NCBI RefSeq assembly: GCF_013368755.1
Contig: NC_049562.1
Span: 6,572,001 to 6,636,000, forward strand
Length of the DNA stretch: 64,000 nucleotides
Source of the DNA: Talaromyces rugulosus
Taxonomy: Eukaryota > Ascomycota > Eurotiomycetes > Eurotiales > Trichocomaceae
Reading direction: 5' to 3'
The notes beneath the pieces are model-generated. The model saw nothing but the letters and a program-made list of their open reading frames with translations. It searched no databases and had not been told where the DNA came from. Positions 11,204-22,023 of this stretch are shown piece by piece (the stretch's first letter is position 1; every line of letters starts with the position of its first letter). The translations under genes and the position numbers were made by a program.

Positions 11204-12273
11204 TCATGATGCCGCTCCTTTGAAGCATGGGAATCCTTCTAGCTTAATGGTCCCCAGGTCGGTCCTCTCGTATTCGTCCTTACGAGCTATCAATTCTTCG
11301 ACATCCCAATTGGCACATACAAAAGTACCATTCAGGAATCTGGCGTCGGGGCCCACAAGCCAAACCACAAAGTGGCTAGGGAGGTCAACTATCCAGAGAT
11401 GTGTCAACATTAGTGAACTAGGGCTGAAGGGTGTTTAACTCACCATCATCAGGATCCTCGAATTCCATACCCATTTTCGTTGCCATATCAGTCATTATCT
11501 GACCAGGTTGTATGCTGATGACACGCGTGGAAGGATTCTCTACGCGAAAGAAGTCCCATAATTTGGTTGCCGCCAACTTGCTAGCGGTATAAGCCGCAGC
11601 GAACGGCCATGGTGGAACGGCAATTACGATAGAAGACGTCTCGACTACAAACGATTCAGTCGCATTTTTTGTACGGGTAAATGCCTGGGAGACGTGAATG
11701 CTGCCCTTAACATGAATCTCAAATGCAGTCCACGAGTCGTCGGGGTCCATATCGCTAACGGTGCCTGTCGAAATGTAGCCGGCATTATTGATGAGTATAT
11801 CAATGGGCCCTAATTTGTTTGCAATTAAGTTGAAGGCGGCGTCGACTTGGCTCTTATTAGTAACATCAGCGCTGCATGGGAGCACCTCAATTTGAGGAAA
11901 TTCTCGCGTGATAGTATTTCCTGTCTGTGCGAGGATCTCCAGGCGACGTCCGATGAGTGCGATCCTGGTACACCCCGAGGCAGCGAAGGCGTGGGCTATG
12001 CCTGCGCCTATACCTGTTCCCTAGAATCAATTAGAAAGTGTAATTTGTTACCAAATACGTAGCGCGATTCCCAAAGAATGCTATGGTTCAAAAAAGCAAT
12101 GATGCGTAGTAGGTTGGAGAACCTTGGACGCCAAGAAAGACAACAGTGAGTGTACTCACACCGCCAGTTATGACCACGACCTTATTCGCCGTAGTGAGCT
12201 CAGGGCGTGTAGGTAGAATCCTACTATAGCTAGAGGTATGCCAAGTATCTGTGAAGGAAGGGAAAGGAGGCAT
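11204..12273 (-). CDS. short-chain dehydrogenase/reductase (SDR)
   Basis: Minus-strand exons: 12273-12160, 12020-11444, 11388-11204, total 291 aa. Intron 1 (139 bp) separates VVVITGG from [16 protein letters not shown]; joining them gives the classical TGxxxGxG nucleotide-binding motif. Further family signs are LINNAG, a Ser two strands later and YTASKLAA (the Tyr-x3-Lys pair). The third exon ([21 protein letters not shown]...) matches the usual C-terminal part. The acceptor for exon 3 was chosen at GGATAG because earlier acceptors give a stop. I prefer the start at 12273 ([12 protein letters not shown]) over an in-frame ATG at 12300, because this family usually begins close to the PSFT-like motif. 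It is an NAD(P)-dependent oxidoreductase of unknown substrate and appears intact. Confidence 0.88.
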
Positions 12274-12545
12274 GTCTGTAGGTCCTTTTGTACAATGCAA
12301 GCCAAAAGCTAATTGTGTTCAATCCAGTGAACATATGGTAGAGTTCTCTTTATAGTTTTCTAGAAAAGAACATTAGAAATCAAGAACGGTGGGCGTACGT
12401 TAGTTACGGCTGACCCTGTAGGTGACACGGAACTCCGTGACGGTTTCATAGAACACATGAGCATTTTCTGCTATCTGCAAAATTATCTCCATTATTTCCG
12501 GTATTTCCATTATATACGGAAGGAGTCCATACATGTAACTTTCAC

Positions 12546-13903
12546 CTACACCAAGCTTGCAGAAATTACTACGAGTATGCCAAGCTCATCCGTACCAGCG
12601 TACCACCGCGCCCATTCTGTCGTGCTAGGATGGTCATTCTCGGTAGATCCCCTGAACTGCATCAAATCATGCAGGCTCAACTTCGAATAGAATGAGTCTC
12701 TATCCAACTCTTTCTGCCATTCCTGTTCACTTTTCGATAGCCATAGCAGTTTACTTGCCGGGAGAGGAGTTGCTGTGGTTATATCCGCGTATGGATAAGA
12801 CAATCCGATATCAAGATTGTACAGCTGCTTTATCAGGCGAAGAGTGCTGTTTACCCTTCGTTTGGACTCTATCAGAACCCAATACTTCCAAGGTGCGAGT
12901 TGGCGCAGCGAAGATAGCTGCTGGTAACCCCCCTCCGCAATTTTTGAGCAAACATACCACAAGGTATGAATGAGTTGACTGTCCTCTTGATCATATGAGG
13001 GCCCACTGGAAATACGAATCAATATATATATGATGAGACTGAAAACTGATGAGAGCAGATCCCAAATGTCCATCGAATCTAACTTTTGCAGTATCCGTCG
13101 CTGTTCGTGGCGAATTCTATCGACTATATCGGGCGATTGATCAAGGAATAATTGTGAAATGACCATTGCATTGCGTAGCGCGAGAGACAGAGAATTTCCA
13201 TCAGCTCCTGACTTGAAGCAATGATGTATGAAAGGAGGGAAAGTTTTCTCCTCTCGCATCATGGCGGGATACGATCGTAAAATACCAGCGCCTACAGTTG
13301 AGGCAATCATTGCGCTAGTATTGAGAAATATTTGCGGCTCGAATAAAGCCATAGGAGATGCATCATTGTCGAGACTAGGGACATTATTCCCATTCATTAA
13401 AGCAGTACTGGGTTGGGTGGCTGCGTCGATTGGGTTACCTGGGCTAGATGTAAACAGTTGAAATGGGAAAGATCCGCGAAGCGCATTTTCCTGCGCAAAA
13501 ACATTCAGTCCCAGCTCCTCCGAATCCATGTCTGATTCTGATAGAAACTGATTTCCTCCAAGAACCATCGGGTTGTCACCCGTAGAATCGTGGGAAGTCG
13601 ATGGAAGTGCGGACATAAACGAACAGAGGAGGTTCTTCCCAATACAGCGATCGCATCCCAGTACACCTGGCTCGCATCGGGTCTTTGCTTGAATACAGGC
13701 TTCACACGACTTTTTGCGACTTTTAGACGATGTGCTTTTTTTGCGACAATAACGCCGATGGCGCTTAAGGGCAGTGTCTATTGAATATGCAAAGGAAAAG
13801 GTAAGAAAGCAATGAATGGAGTGTACTAGAACGATTTGACATTACCCGATACGCTTTTCTTCCCGCATATTTCGCAGATGAAAGAAGTTTCCACGCTGGC
13901 CAT
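12546..13903 (-). CDS. tandem C2HC finger + Zn2Cys6 transcription factor
   Basis: Minus-strand exons: 13903-13846 and 13777-12546, with a 68-bp intron, 429 aa. The N-terminus holds a finger split by the intron (CEICGKKSVSG, then DTALKRHRRYC): C-x2-C ... H-x3-C, with Cys instead of the last His. About 15 residues later comes a zinc cluster (CEACIQAKTRC, EPGVLG, CDRCIGKNLLC) with standard spacing. This finger-plus-cluster layout is a known fungal regulator type. The C-terminal two-thirds (PPFIHHCFKSGADGN; LRNAMVISQLFL; RIRHEQRRILQKLDSMD) matches the usual helical effector region, ending in WARWYAGTDELGILVV. Probably a nuclear pathway-specific regulator; no lesion seen. Confidence 0.85.
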
Positions 13904-14261
13904 ACTGCTGACGGTGGTCATTAGCATTAATCCATCCGCTTCAGAGAGTGTGCTAACGGATTGAGGATTTAAAGCACTAGTAGCTTACTAGTACTCGGTT
14001 CGTGTTCGTTATATCCGCGGTGGAAAACAAGAAAAATTAAGTTATGCTACCAAGTAACTGGCGAGATGTTCATTTTCTCCTAGTTCTTGACATTTGAAGC
14101 AAGAGTTAGTATGGTGGAGAAGAGTTCCAAGGATTCCCGGTTAACTCCGGCTATCTCGTTTGGGCCCACTTCCAACAATCTCTCCTTAGACTACGCTCTA
14201 AGCAGATGGATGCTTCATAACATTTGCATAGTCAAGGGGAAATACATATGAGGCGCCTGCA
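13904..14261. promoter_or_regulatory. divergent promoter, C2HC/Zn2Cys6 regulator and MRS2-like gene
   Basis: 358 bp between divergent start codons, with no coding signal. A CCGCGG palindrome lies near 14016-14021. No operator can be assigned with confidence. Confidence 0.4.
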
Positions 14262-15596
14262 ATGTCGGTAGTCCTTCCCTGGGTAATCCGCGGAGGATAC
14301 CCAAACCCTAACACCTTCAGTACGGTACTCCAGCGATGCACGCCTTGGAGAAAACTACAAGCTACGCGAGGGGTGGTAGTCGCCCCTGCAAAACCTATAC
14401 AGAGCACTGCGAGGCCGAGTTTGTGCAATGTTCGCTTTAGTAGCACCACTACCGCTGTATCCGAGAAAAATTCTGTAGATGCAAGACGCCTCTACGATCT
14501 GTCGATTCAGCTTTCGCAGCGACCCGTGAACGGCAACTCGCCGATGCAGTATACACGGTATGCCTGCAACGGAGTAGCGCCTGTCGTCGGCCAGTCGACA
14601 AAACTTGATATTGCCAACAGTTACGGCCTCAGTACGCGAGATCTACACGTCTTCGACCTGCCGTCTGATGGCTTCTCACACATTCTGGTCCGCGAGAATA
14701 CAATCTTGGTGCATCTGTTTGATTTGCGTCTTTTGGTTCAACATGACCATGCGTTGCTTTTTAATGTGACGGAATCCACCTCTAACGACTCGTACAACAG
14801 CCAGTATTTGAACGGTGACAGAACACAGAAAGAGAGTCTATCCAATAGCAACACTGTGTCGCGCGTTTTCAGGCACAACCTCGAAGGAAAGGCATACAGT
14901 GACGATGAGCATGCCACCCTGTTGACTGGACAGCCCTATGAACTACGCGTTGTCGAGGCGGCACTTGCGTCTGTGGCATCGGTTCTTAGGGCAGAGTATG
15001 TTTTGACCGATCAACAAGTCTCAGATTCTTTGAAAATGAGCGATCTGAGCATATTAGACGCAGATGAAAGTCTTGTTCATACCGAGCTGAATCTGATCCT
15101 CGATCTGACGCGTAAGATCTCTGGAATAAAACAGCGTTCGTCCCAGGTTCGAGATATAGCGCAAGAACTGCTGAACGAAGATGAAGACATGGCCAACATG
15201 CATCTGACTGATAAACACGCTGGCAAGCCTCACGCGGCGCAAGATCACCAGGATGTCGAGTATTTATTCGAAGCATACTTCAAGGCAACGGAAGCCGTGG
15301 TCCAGGATGCGACGATTTTGATGAAAAATATTCAGCGGACGGAAGAAACTATCAAGTCATCTCTTAGTGTGCGACGGAATCAGCTCATGCTGTTAGAAGT
15401 AAAGATTGAGATTTTGATGCTTGCACTGGCAGGAGCAACCCTTATTGCGGGCTGGTATGGCATGAACGTGGTCAACTATTTAGAGGGGGATAAAAACGCC
15501 TTTGCTGCCATACTGGTCGTATCTTTGACGACCATATTCTCTGCTTCATGGTATGGGATGCGGAAGTTGCAGCGCATTCGTGGTTTGCGACTATAA
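14262..15596 (+). CDS. MRS2/CorA-type mitochondrial Mg2+ channel
   Basis: A single uninterrupted frame of 444 aa. The first ~65 residues are rich in Arg, Ser and Thr and lack acidic residues, typical of a mitochondrial presequence. The segment TKLDIANSYGLSTRDLHVFD is the characteristic early motif of MRS2 proteins. A long helical stretch (about 250-375) matches the stalk. Two membrane helices close the protein, the first ending in YGMN (GMN at about 400-402), the signature of CorA/MRS2 pores. Family role: Mg2+ uptake across the inner mitochondrial membrane. It is shorter than the usual fungal MRS2 and lacks introns. Set in an accessory neighbourhood, it may be a divergent second copy rather than the housekeeping gene (inference). 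Confidence 0.88.
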   Translation: MSVVLPWVIRGGYPNPNTFSTVLQRCTPWRKLQATRGVVVAPAKPIQSTARPSLCNVRFSSTTTAVSEKNSVDARRLYDLSIQLSQRPVNGNSPMQYTRYACNGVAPVVGQSTKLDIANSYGLSTRDLHVFDLPSDGFSHILVRENTILVHLFDLRLLVQHDHALLFNVTESTSNDSYNSQYLNGDRTQKESLSNSNTVSRVFRHNLEGKAYSDDEHATLLTGQPYELRVVEAALASVASVLRAEYVLTDQQVSDSLKMSDLSILDADESLVHTELNLILDLTRKISGIKQRSSQVRDIAQELLNEDEDMANMHLTDKHAGKPHAAQDHQDVEYLFEAYFKATEAVVQDATILMKNIQRTEETIKSSLSVRRNQLMLLEVKIEILMLALAGATLIAGWYGMNVVNYLEGDKNAFAAILVVSLTTIFSASWYGMRKLQRIRGLRL

Positions 15597-15944
15597 ACCT
15601 TGCTTTCTGTCACCTATCAAAGTCGAAAAAGTTAAAAATAATAGAAAAGAATGGTCAACTGGTTTCGCTGGTGGTTATAATTCGCGGGAGGTTTCTTCTA
15701 GACATGTTAATAGCAAGAGGACTTCTAGCTCAAGGGTAGGTAGTAGTACTGTCTCGGATGACAATTAAAACCAATCGGAGCGAAGGGTCATGGCACGATT
15801 AATTCTGTATTTATTCACCATGGCTTTGTCTTTCTCCACGGCATATTGCTCAAATAACTCCTAGGAACTGCCCTCAGCAACATAGAGATCTAACCTAGCA
15901 CAAACTCACTCCGAGTATAACATTGCTTCAAAGTGTATTTGCTA
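15597..15944. other. intergenic between convergent genes
   Basis: 348 bp between the MRS2-like gene and the 3' end of the monocarboxylate-type transporter. No gene or notable repeat. Confidence 0.5.
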
Positions 15945-17352
15945 TTATAATACCCTTCGCAATCCAAACCCAACCCTCAGCGCCCTACTACCGACTATGA
16001 CAATACTTGAAGCTACAAGTAAGACACCGCACCATACAATCAAGCCCACCCAGCGCTCTTTGCCATTCAGAATCGCACCTGCAATTGGGTTGCTCATGAG
16101 GACGCCACATCCCACAACAGCTGTCATGCCGAGGCGAGTGCCAATTTTAGTCTTGTCAGCAGAAAGAGATACCACTCCAGCAGCAGGCAAGCCCATAAAT
16201 GCACCAGCGGAAAATCCGTACAAAACGCAGTACACGATCAATCCGGCTGTACTTTTAATGGAGATGAGGCAAAATGTCAATACTGCCCCAATGAGAGCAA
16301 CGATTGTTTGGACGTTCATTGAACCCATCCGGTCCGCATAGTAGCCGGGGATTAAACGGCCGGGGAGCGAACTGGCGTCAAGGAGGTAGTTATCGATGCG
16401 TGGTGAGACCGTTCTTTGTTCAAGCCCGTACAATTGGATATAATAGAATATGACGTAGAACCCCATGAAACCAAACACGAGACCAACATTCAGTAAACAA
16501 TAAGGTATATCTTTGAATGCAGTTCGGTCCAATAGATTATAATCCGTCGTGGGCACTAATCTCGCCCTCATTAATATCAAGGGAGGAACAGACGTTGCAA
16601 GAACGACAAATGCAACGACTCGGGTAGCCCAACCAAACCCTACTCTGGGTTGGAGTTGTGTGAAGATAATTGGGTAGATCACGCCCCCTGAGTAAATGGT
16701 TACAACAAACAGTGGACTATACTTATACGAAGGAGCACATACCAAGAGCGCTACCGGCTGAAGATGCCCCCATCGCAAGGGCAGTGTTGGCGTCGAAATA
16801 CTGCGAGACAATTGTTGGTGCAGTGACATAAAGGCAACCAAAACCTAAGCCCATGGTGATTGCTTGGGCTAGAAGTACTTGCCAGTATTCATTGCATATG
16901 CTTGTCATGAACATTCCGAAAACGGTAAGTAAAGATCCGATTCCAAGCAAGGGCAATAGATACCCTGCGTCGACAACAGGTCCGGCAATAATGGAGACCG
17001 CAAACATGAGAAACGATTGTGTCGAACCGATCTACGATATATCAGACGCCGATTTTGAAGCAAGCAAGTCTAGCTGATAGTACGTTTGAAATACTCCAAA
17101 TGCATTCATAAGTCCCCTAAGATTTCAAGCAACTCATCGTTAGCAACAATGGGCCAATTTCGTAAACGCGTTCAAAATGGATTTCAAACAGATTTACCAT
17201 GTATTCAGGCTCAAGCAGAAGGCTCCTAGAACTTGTAACCATGCGAGATAGCCTTCCCTTGGTGCAGGTGAAGTGTCTGTGTTCTGCGGCGAGGTGTTTT
17301 TCTCTGGGGGTTTCAGGCATAAGGGCGAAGATTTTGGTGACTCAACGGCCAT
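15945..17352 (-). pseudogene. monocarboxylate-transporter-like MFS gene with in-frame TAG
   Basis: Minus-strand exons: 17352-17198, 17116-16743, 16687-15945 (introns 81 and 55 bp), giving 424 codons including the terminal stop, with one internal TAG. The spliced frame reads MAVESPKSSP..., then PREGYLAWLQVLGAFCLSLN and TWGLMNAFGVFQTYY, typical of fungal MCT-family (MFS) proteins. At 17034-17032 the family motif SNISWIGSTQ appears as SDIS-stop-IGSTQSF, a TAG in place of the invariant Trp. The downstream part is well preserved (AQAITMGLGFGCLYVTAPTI; GRLIPGYYADRMG; GFSAGAFMGLP). A deletion of roughly four residues seems present before DASSLPGRLIPG, in the seventh/eighth helix region. Splicing cannot remove the TAG because both sides are conserved. 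Either an early-stage pseudogene or a gene needing UAG->UGG recoding. Confidence 0.82.
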
Positions 17353-17758
17353 AGTACGAGCTCTTCATGAAAACAAAAAAAAAAAAAAAAAAAAAAAACT
17401 TCCGTATCTGTAGTGGTTTTGAGCCGCGTTGATTCACTTGATAGGTATATTAATGTTGATGAGAAAGGCCCTTTGACGTAGTTTAGGCGCGGGGTCTCAG
17501 TCACAGTAGCATGAGATCGGTGTAACAAATCCCGTTTAATAATTCAACGATTTCCTGGTGTTATGTCGTATGATTTGTTGCCCAGTGTTAGCAGTTCCTG
17601 GAATATTGATTTTCTTTGTTCCCAACGATACCGCTAAGCACATGTGGAGTAATTGTACAACACACAAAGGTTATACAACAAACAAAGGAGTCGCATTTCT
17701 GGTTTTAATCGGGCCACTGCTGTTTTTTTGCTTTCAATTGTTATCTGTTACTTTGAAA
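17353..17758. promoter_or_regulatory. divergent promoter region with A24 tract
   Basis: 406 bp between the divergent MCT-like gene and O-methyltransferase gene. An uninterrupted run of 24 A lies at 17375-17398, only ~23 bp upstream of the MCT-like start. Such poly(dA:dT) tracts commonly exclude nucleosomes, so it may be a promoter element of that gene. An ATG-containing frame from 17558 is not supported. Confidence 0.5.
17375..17398 (+). repeat. A24 homopolymer
   Basis: A pure run of 24 A in the divergent promoter of the MCT-like and O-methyltransferase genes. The length is probably variable between strains. Confidence 0.9.
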
Positions 17759-19247
17759 ATGGCATCATCTGGAAAATACTCCCACGAGCCTGTCACACTT
17801 ATAACCCAATTACACCAACTTACGTCGAGGCTTGCAGACCAAGACGATAATGAGGCAAAGAAGGAGTGTTTGAAGCTGAGCAAGGCCCTTATGCTCCAGC
17901 TGGAGCAGCCGGAAAATATCGCACTGGATCTGGCCTTCTCCGTATGTTTTCTCTCAACCATAGGCCCTTTCTGGCGTCGAAAACGACAATCCAAACTCAC
18001 CAATTTCCTCCTGGAAGCCAATGATTGCTATCAGTGCACGAATATCGGTCGAGTTGGATATTTTCCGGCACATCGTCAATGATGGGCCTGTAACCTCTGC
18101 TAGGTTGGCCAAGTTATGCGGTGCCGAGGAACTCTTGATAAGTACCGAGAAAATCATACTTTCTTTGCTAATTATGTAAGAAATTCTAACACGAGAGTAT
18201 CCAGTCCTCCTTTTGCGCCTTTTGTCCGCTTTGCATTTTATGGAGGAAGTTGCTCCATACACATGGGATGCGACTCGCATCACGAGGATCATTGCAACAG
18301 AAGAGATTGCAGCTGGTCACCGAATGATGTTAGTTTTGTGAAAACATATTGAGGAAAAGAAACTGATCATATTTTCCCTTTTTTTCCGCCGTCCGGGTTT
18401 TAGCTCCCAATTGATTGTCCCTGCTATGCAAAGCGCTCCCTCATACTTGCAGGAAAGAGGCCGTTCATGCCCCGCTGATCCCGGAGACGGACTTATGCAA
18501 TATGCATTTCAGAGCAAGCTTGGCACCTTTGAGCGAATTTCATTAGATTCCTCATTGCTCAAAGACTTCAACATGTTCATGGGTAATACTATGGGCGCGC
18601 GAACGTATTGGGTTGATTGGTACCCGGTGAAAACACGCATTCTTGATCGTGTAGAGCCGGAGAAACCTCTGATTGTGGATGTTGGCGGAGGTAAGGGCCA
18701 TGATTTGTTGGCGTATAATGGTAAATTTCCTGGTACAGGTAGATTGGTGCTACAGGACTTGCAAGTAGTAATGGAGTCGCTTGGGGATTTGGACCAAGTG
18801 ATTACGAAGGTTACATACGACTTTTTTAAGGAACAGCCTATTAAAGGTACGTCAAAATTGATCATCCGATTATTTATTCAGTTACAAAGCGACGGGAGGT
18901 TCAATAGGTACAAAGTTAACCCTCGTATAGGTGCAAGGGTATACTTTTACCACCATTTCCTGCACGATTGGTCAGACGATTACTGTGTCCGAATTCTAGC
19001 GAGGGCCGTATCTGCAATGGCAATAGGATATTCGAAATTGCTTTTACATGAGATGATTGTTCCTGAGCGTAGGGCATCTCAGTTCCAGGCACAATTTGAC
19101 CTGACAATGATGGCTTTCAATGGGGGATTAGAACGTACAGAAAAGCAATGGGGTGCGCTGTTGAAACGCGCTGGACTCGATGAAATAAAAATATGGCACC
19201 CTATTGACGAAGGGGGTGATGGAATCATTGAGGCAATGAAACACTGA
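17759..19247 (+). CDS. SAM-dependent O-methyltransferase (fungal secondary-metabolite type)
   Basis: Exons: 17759-17941, 18018-18141, 18205-18328, 18404-18846, 18931-19247 (introns 76, 63, 75 and 84 bp), 396 aa. The N-terminal dimerisation part runs LDLAFSPMIAISARISVELD, FRHIVNDGPVTSARLAKLCG and LLLRLLSALHFMEEVAPYTW. The methyltransferase domain carries the SAM-binding loop VDVGGGKGHDLLAY, LVLQDLQVV, the catalytic-His region FYHHFLHDWSDDYC, and a C-terminal GGLERTEKQWGALLKRAGL. The last intron (84 bp) has no stop and keeps frame, so an unspliced reading would insert 28 residues before YFYHHF. Splicing restores the conserved KGARVYFYHH. Such enzymes methylate phenolic polyketide hydroxyls in the cytosol. 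No lesion seen. Confidence 0.9.
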
Positions 19248-22023
19248 AATTCTAAACCAACGACCGGGGAAGCTGCTACCCATGCGAATTTGAAGGAGAA
19301 AAGAAGACAAGCTTCTAGGACATAGCCCAGAAAGACGGAAATGTTGGCCGGGTATAAGCTAACAGAATAATAAAATACATTCAAGCAAACGAAACATTTA
19401 GGCCTGATCTCATCATCATTGGTACTGGGTTAGGTAACCTAGACTTGGACCATATCTGACATGTAAGGCACCAGTTCATATTTCGTGAGAATTTACATAG
19501 AATTAAATTGCGATGAGAGGAGGGAGACTTATAAGGACTTTCCTTGACGCAAGGGTATGAGACCCGCAACGAGAAAGAGATATTGAGGCATTGTTTAACA
19601 ATAAACCTAGTTAAAGGTAACTAAACGGTACTAGAAAACCCGGGAGTTGTCTGTGGCGGGGAATAGGTGTGCCAGTATGAGCAATTTTTTATGTTATATA
19701 TATTTTTTTCTTTCTCTACATCTCTTATTGAAGCTAATACTCACGTCCCATTCATCATATGGAGAAATTAAATCACCCAGTCGCAACCTTTCCCTAGAAT
19801 TGTGCCATTTTACTTGGAAATCTTTTCGTAAATCTCTTTCAACGTAGGCTGACAAATTTGGCAAATGAATGTTGGAGAAAATGACACCATACAGGAGGCG
19901 AAAAAATTGTCAATCCGACTCATTACAGAATAGAAAAGTGATCAGCGTGAGTAGTCGATGTTAGTGCTGTGAACTTTGGCCTAGTTCAATAGTGGGTATT
20001 TATTCTGTAGATGCATGAACCGCTAGGTACAGTGCTTCGGGGACATTCTTCCACAAAACAGGTTCTTAGATAAACATCCTGTTTTGGAGATCTTAGTTCC
20101 ACATTATCCAATTATGTACCATGCAGGTGGTCAAAGCTATGCAGATCTCGGAGTTTGCTGGCATCGGCCAAGCCTGCAAAGCTTGTTCCAGGCGCAATAA
20201 GAGATGGCAGTCGCGCAATACGCGGTTAACGACAACTTCTATGGAGTCGAAACTAGCGACTTAATATTTTAGACAATATTTCTTCGTTTGAAGGAGCAAA
20301 TATAACTAACTGCCTTTGCATATACAATATATAGTTCTAAAGAGTTCTACATTTCAGATGTTCTCGGTATCTATGTATAGAGGTAGATCGAATGAAGTCC
20401 TGACAGGGGGGCGGAAAGAAACATACGAGGACCATGACAATGTGCAGTATCCTCAATGAACAGGAAACGAGTCAGTGCGTATTAGGAATTTAAATTAAGC
20501 TTTAATGTGGACAAACTAACGATTCTACTGCCCCTCCCCCAATACTTGGCTTACTTCATATTCACGGTACGGAAGTTAAGGCCGGACACGGAAATACGAA
20601 CACTACAACATGCTACTATCTTACCAAGCTACCGATATCAATCTCAAGCTTGCATTAACCTCATCCAACTGTCCTTTCAACCGAGTGTATACGGTACATA
20701 GCCATTGCCATAGTTTAATTGCTACATACAAAACGACTTTACTAGCTCAATCTAAAGATCAACAAAGCTGGTTCTCTCAAATTGGTGCGGAGTAGGCCAG
20801 CATCAATATATTACATTGATCATCACGATTATTATGCTCGCGTATACCATCAACAAAAAACGTGATTCTTGGCAGAAATTGTGAAGCATGCATGAACAAG
20901 ACGCAGAAAATAACACTGAAAGGCTAGGCCAAAGATAGGTCGAGGAGGAGCATTGTTATTTGAAAAGTGGCACTAGTATGGTTGAAGGCGGCACTAAAAG
21001 TCTTTTTTTGGGGGGGGTGAAATCAAGGCTCTGGGGGTAGCTACACGATGATACTTCTTACTTCTAGGAGTAAACGTATAGTTTGTCGAGGAGGTCATCT
21101 ACACCATGACATGACATATGGGACATACCTGAAGGATTCCCCGAGTAGCCAATTTGATATTATAACCTGATGGCCGACACACTCATGACTTTGCAAGAAA
21201 ACTTCAGCGGGGTGAATCTTCTCTCCGGGCGGTTCTATCGAGAGATCTTGGACTAGGAAACCCTACTCGAAGCAAAGTGGGTTCCAAGAGGCACAATAAC
21301 GGGAGCGGGACATATGGCAAGGCCCGTGTCCAAATGAACCTGTGCCCCATGCGTATTATTGTTGGTCTTGGTCACATCATACATGTTTTTTCGAGGATGT
21401 TGATTATTATTATCATGCTACGAACGCAACTAAGAGAAGAATGGCAGAGCTATTGAGGTAAAGATTGACGCCTTAGCGGAGCGGAGGCTCTTGGCGCGCG
21501 TGTTGCCAAGCAATGGTGACATCCAGCTTCAACATCACTCCATCGCGGACATCACTCGTTGGCCAGACGGCCACACCCAACACATTCCCCAGCTCAGCAG
21601 CTAAAGATTTACCCCTGCGAGGCTACTAGTTGCCAAGTGCTAGCATGCTAGCAAGTTCTCATCCCACAATTGGGAATTGCATCATTGCAGTATGCCTGTA
21701 ATTTGAGTCGGCCATATTATTTAACTTTTTCCTTGGTCCGTGCTACAGTAATAGTATAGATCGATGGGCCGCACTTCCTTCCAGCAATTGAAGCTGTAAA
21801 GCGGATCATGTGCCTCTGAGAGGGACAGATAGCTTCATCCATAGCTTGGATTTCATCATTTCATCATTTCCGGAAGAGATCATGGCATGGGCTGAACAAT
21901 TCGGTGGCTTCCCAGGGGTGGTTATTTATAGCGGCTATATCCCGCATCTGTTAGCATTCTTGGCTGCAGCACTCATCTAATTCATCATCTGTTTTTCCCT
22001 GAGACGCAAACATTATAGTAAAC
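19248..22023. other. long gene-poor intergenic stretch
   Basis: 2.8 kb of AT-rich DNA with no supported gene. A short frame at 20124-20264 (plus) contains QACKACSRRNKRW, like the first half of a Zn2Cys6 cluster whose third Cys is replaced by Trp; the rest of a regulator is missing. A 50-codon minus-strand frame near 21466-21615 (ending WQHARQEPPLR) is GC-richer than its surroundings but starts just after stops. The last ~100 bp precede the oxalate decarboxylase and include a TTATTTATAG element near 21922. Confidence 0.5.

Noticed and set aside
17945..18082. Open frame running on from O-methyltransferase exon 1
   Set aside because: It reads through the first intron in the wrong frame; splicing to 18018 restores the family sequence.
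21466..21615. GC-richer minus-strand frame ending WQHARQEPPLR
   Set aside because: Preceded by tandem stops, no start or splice signal, no family recognised.
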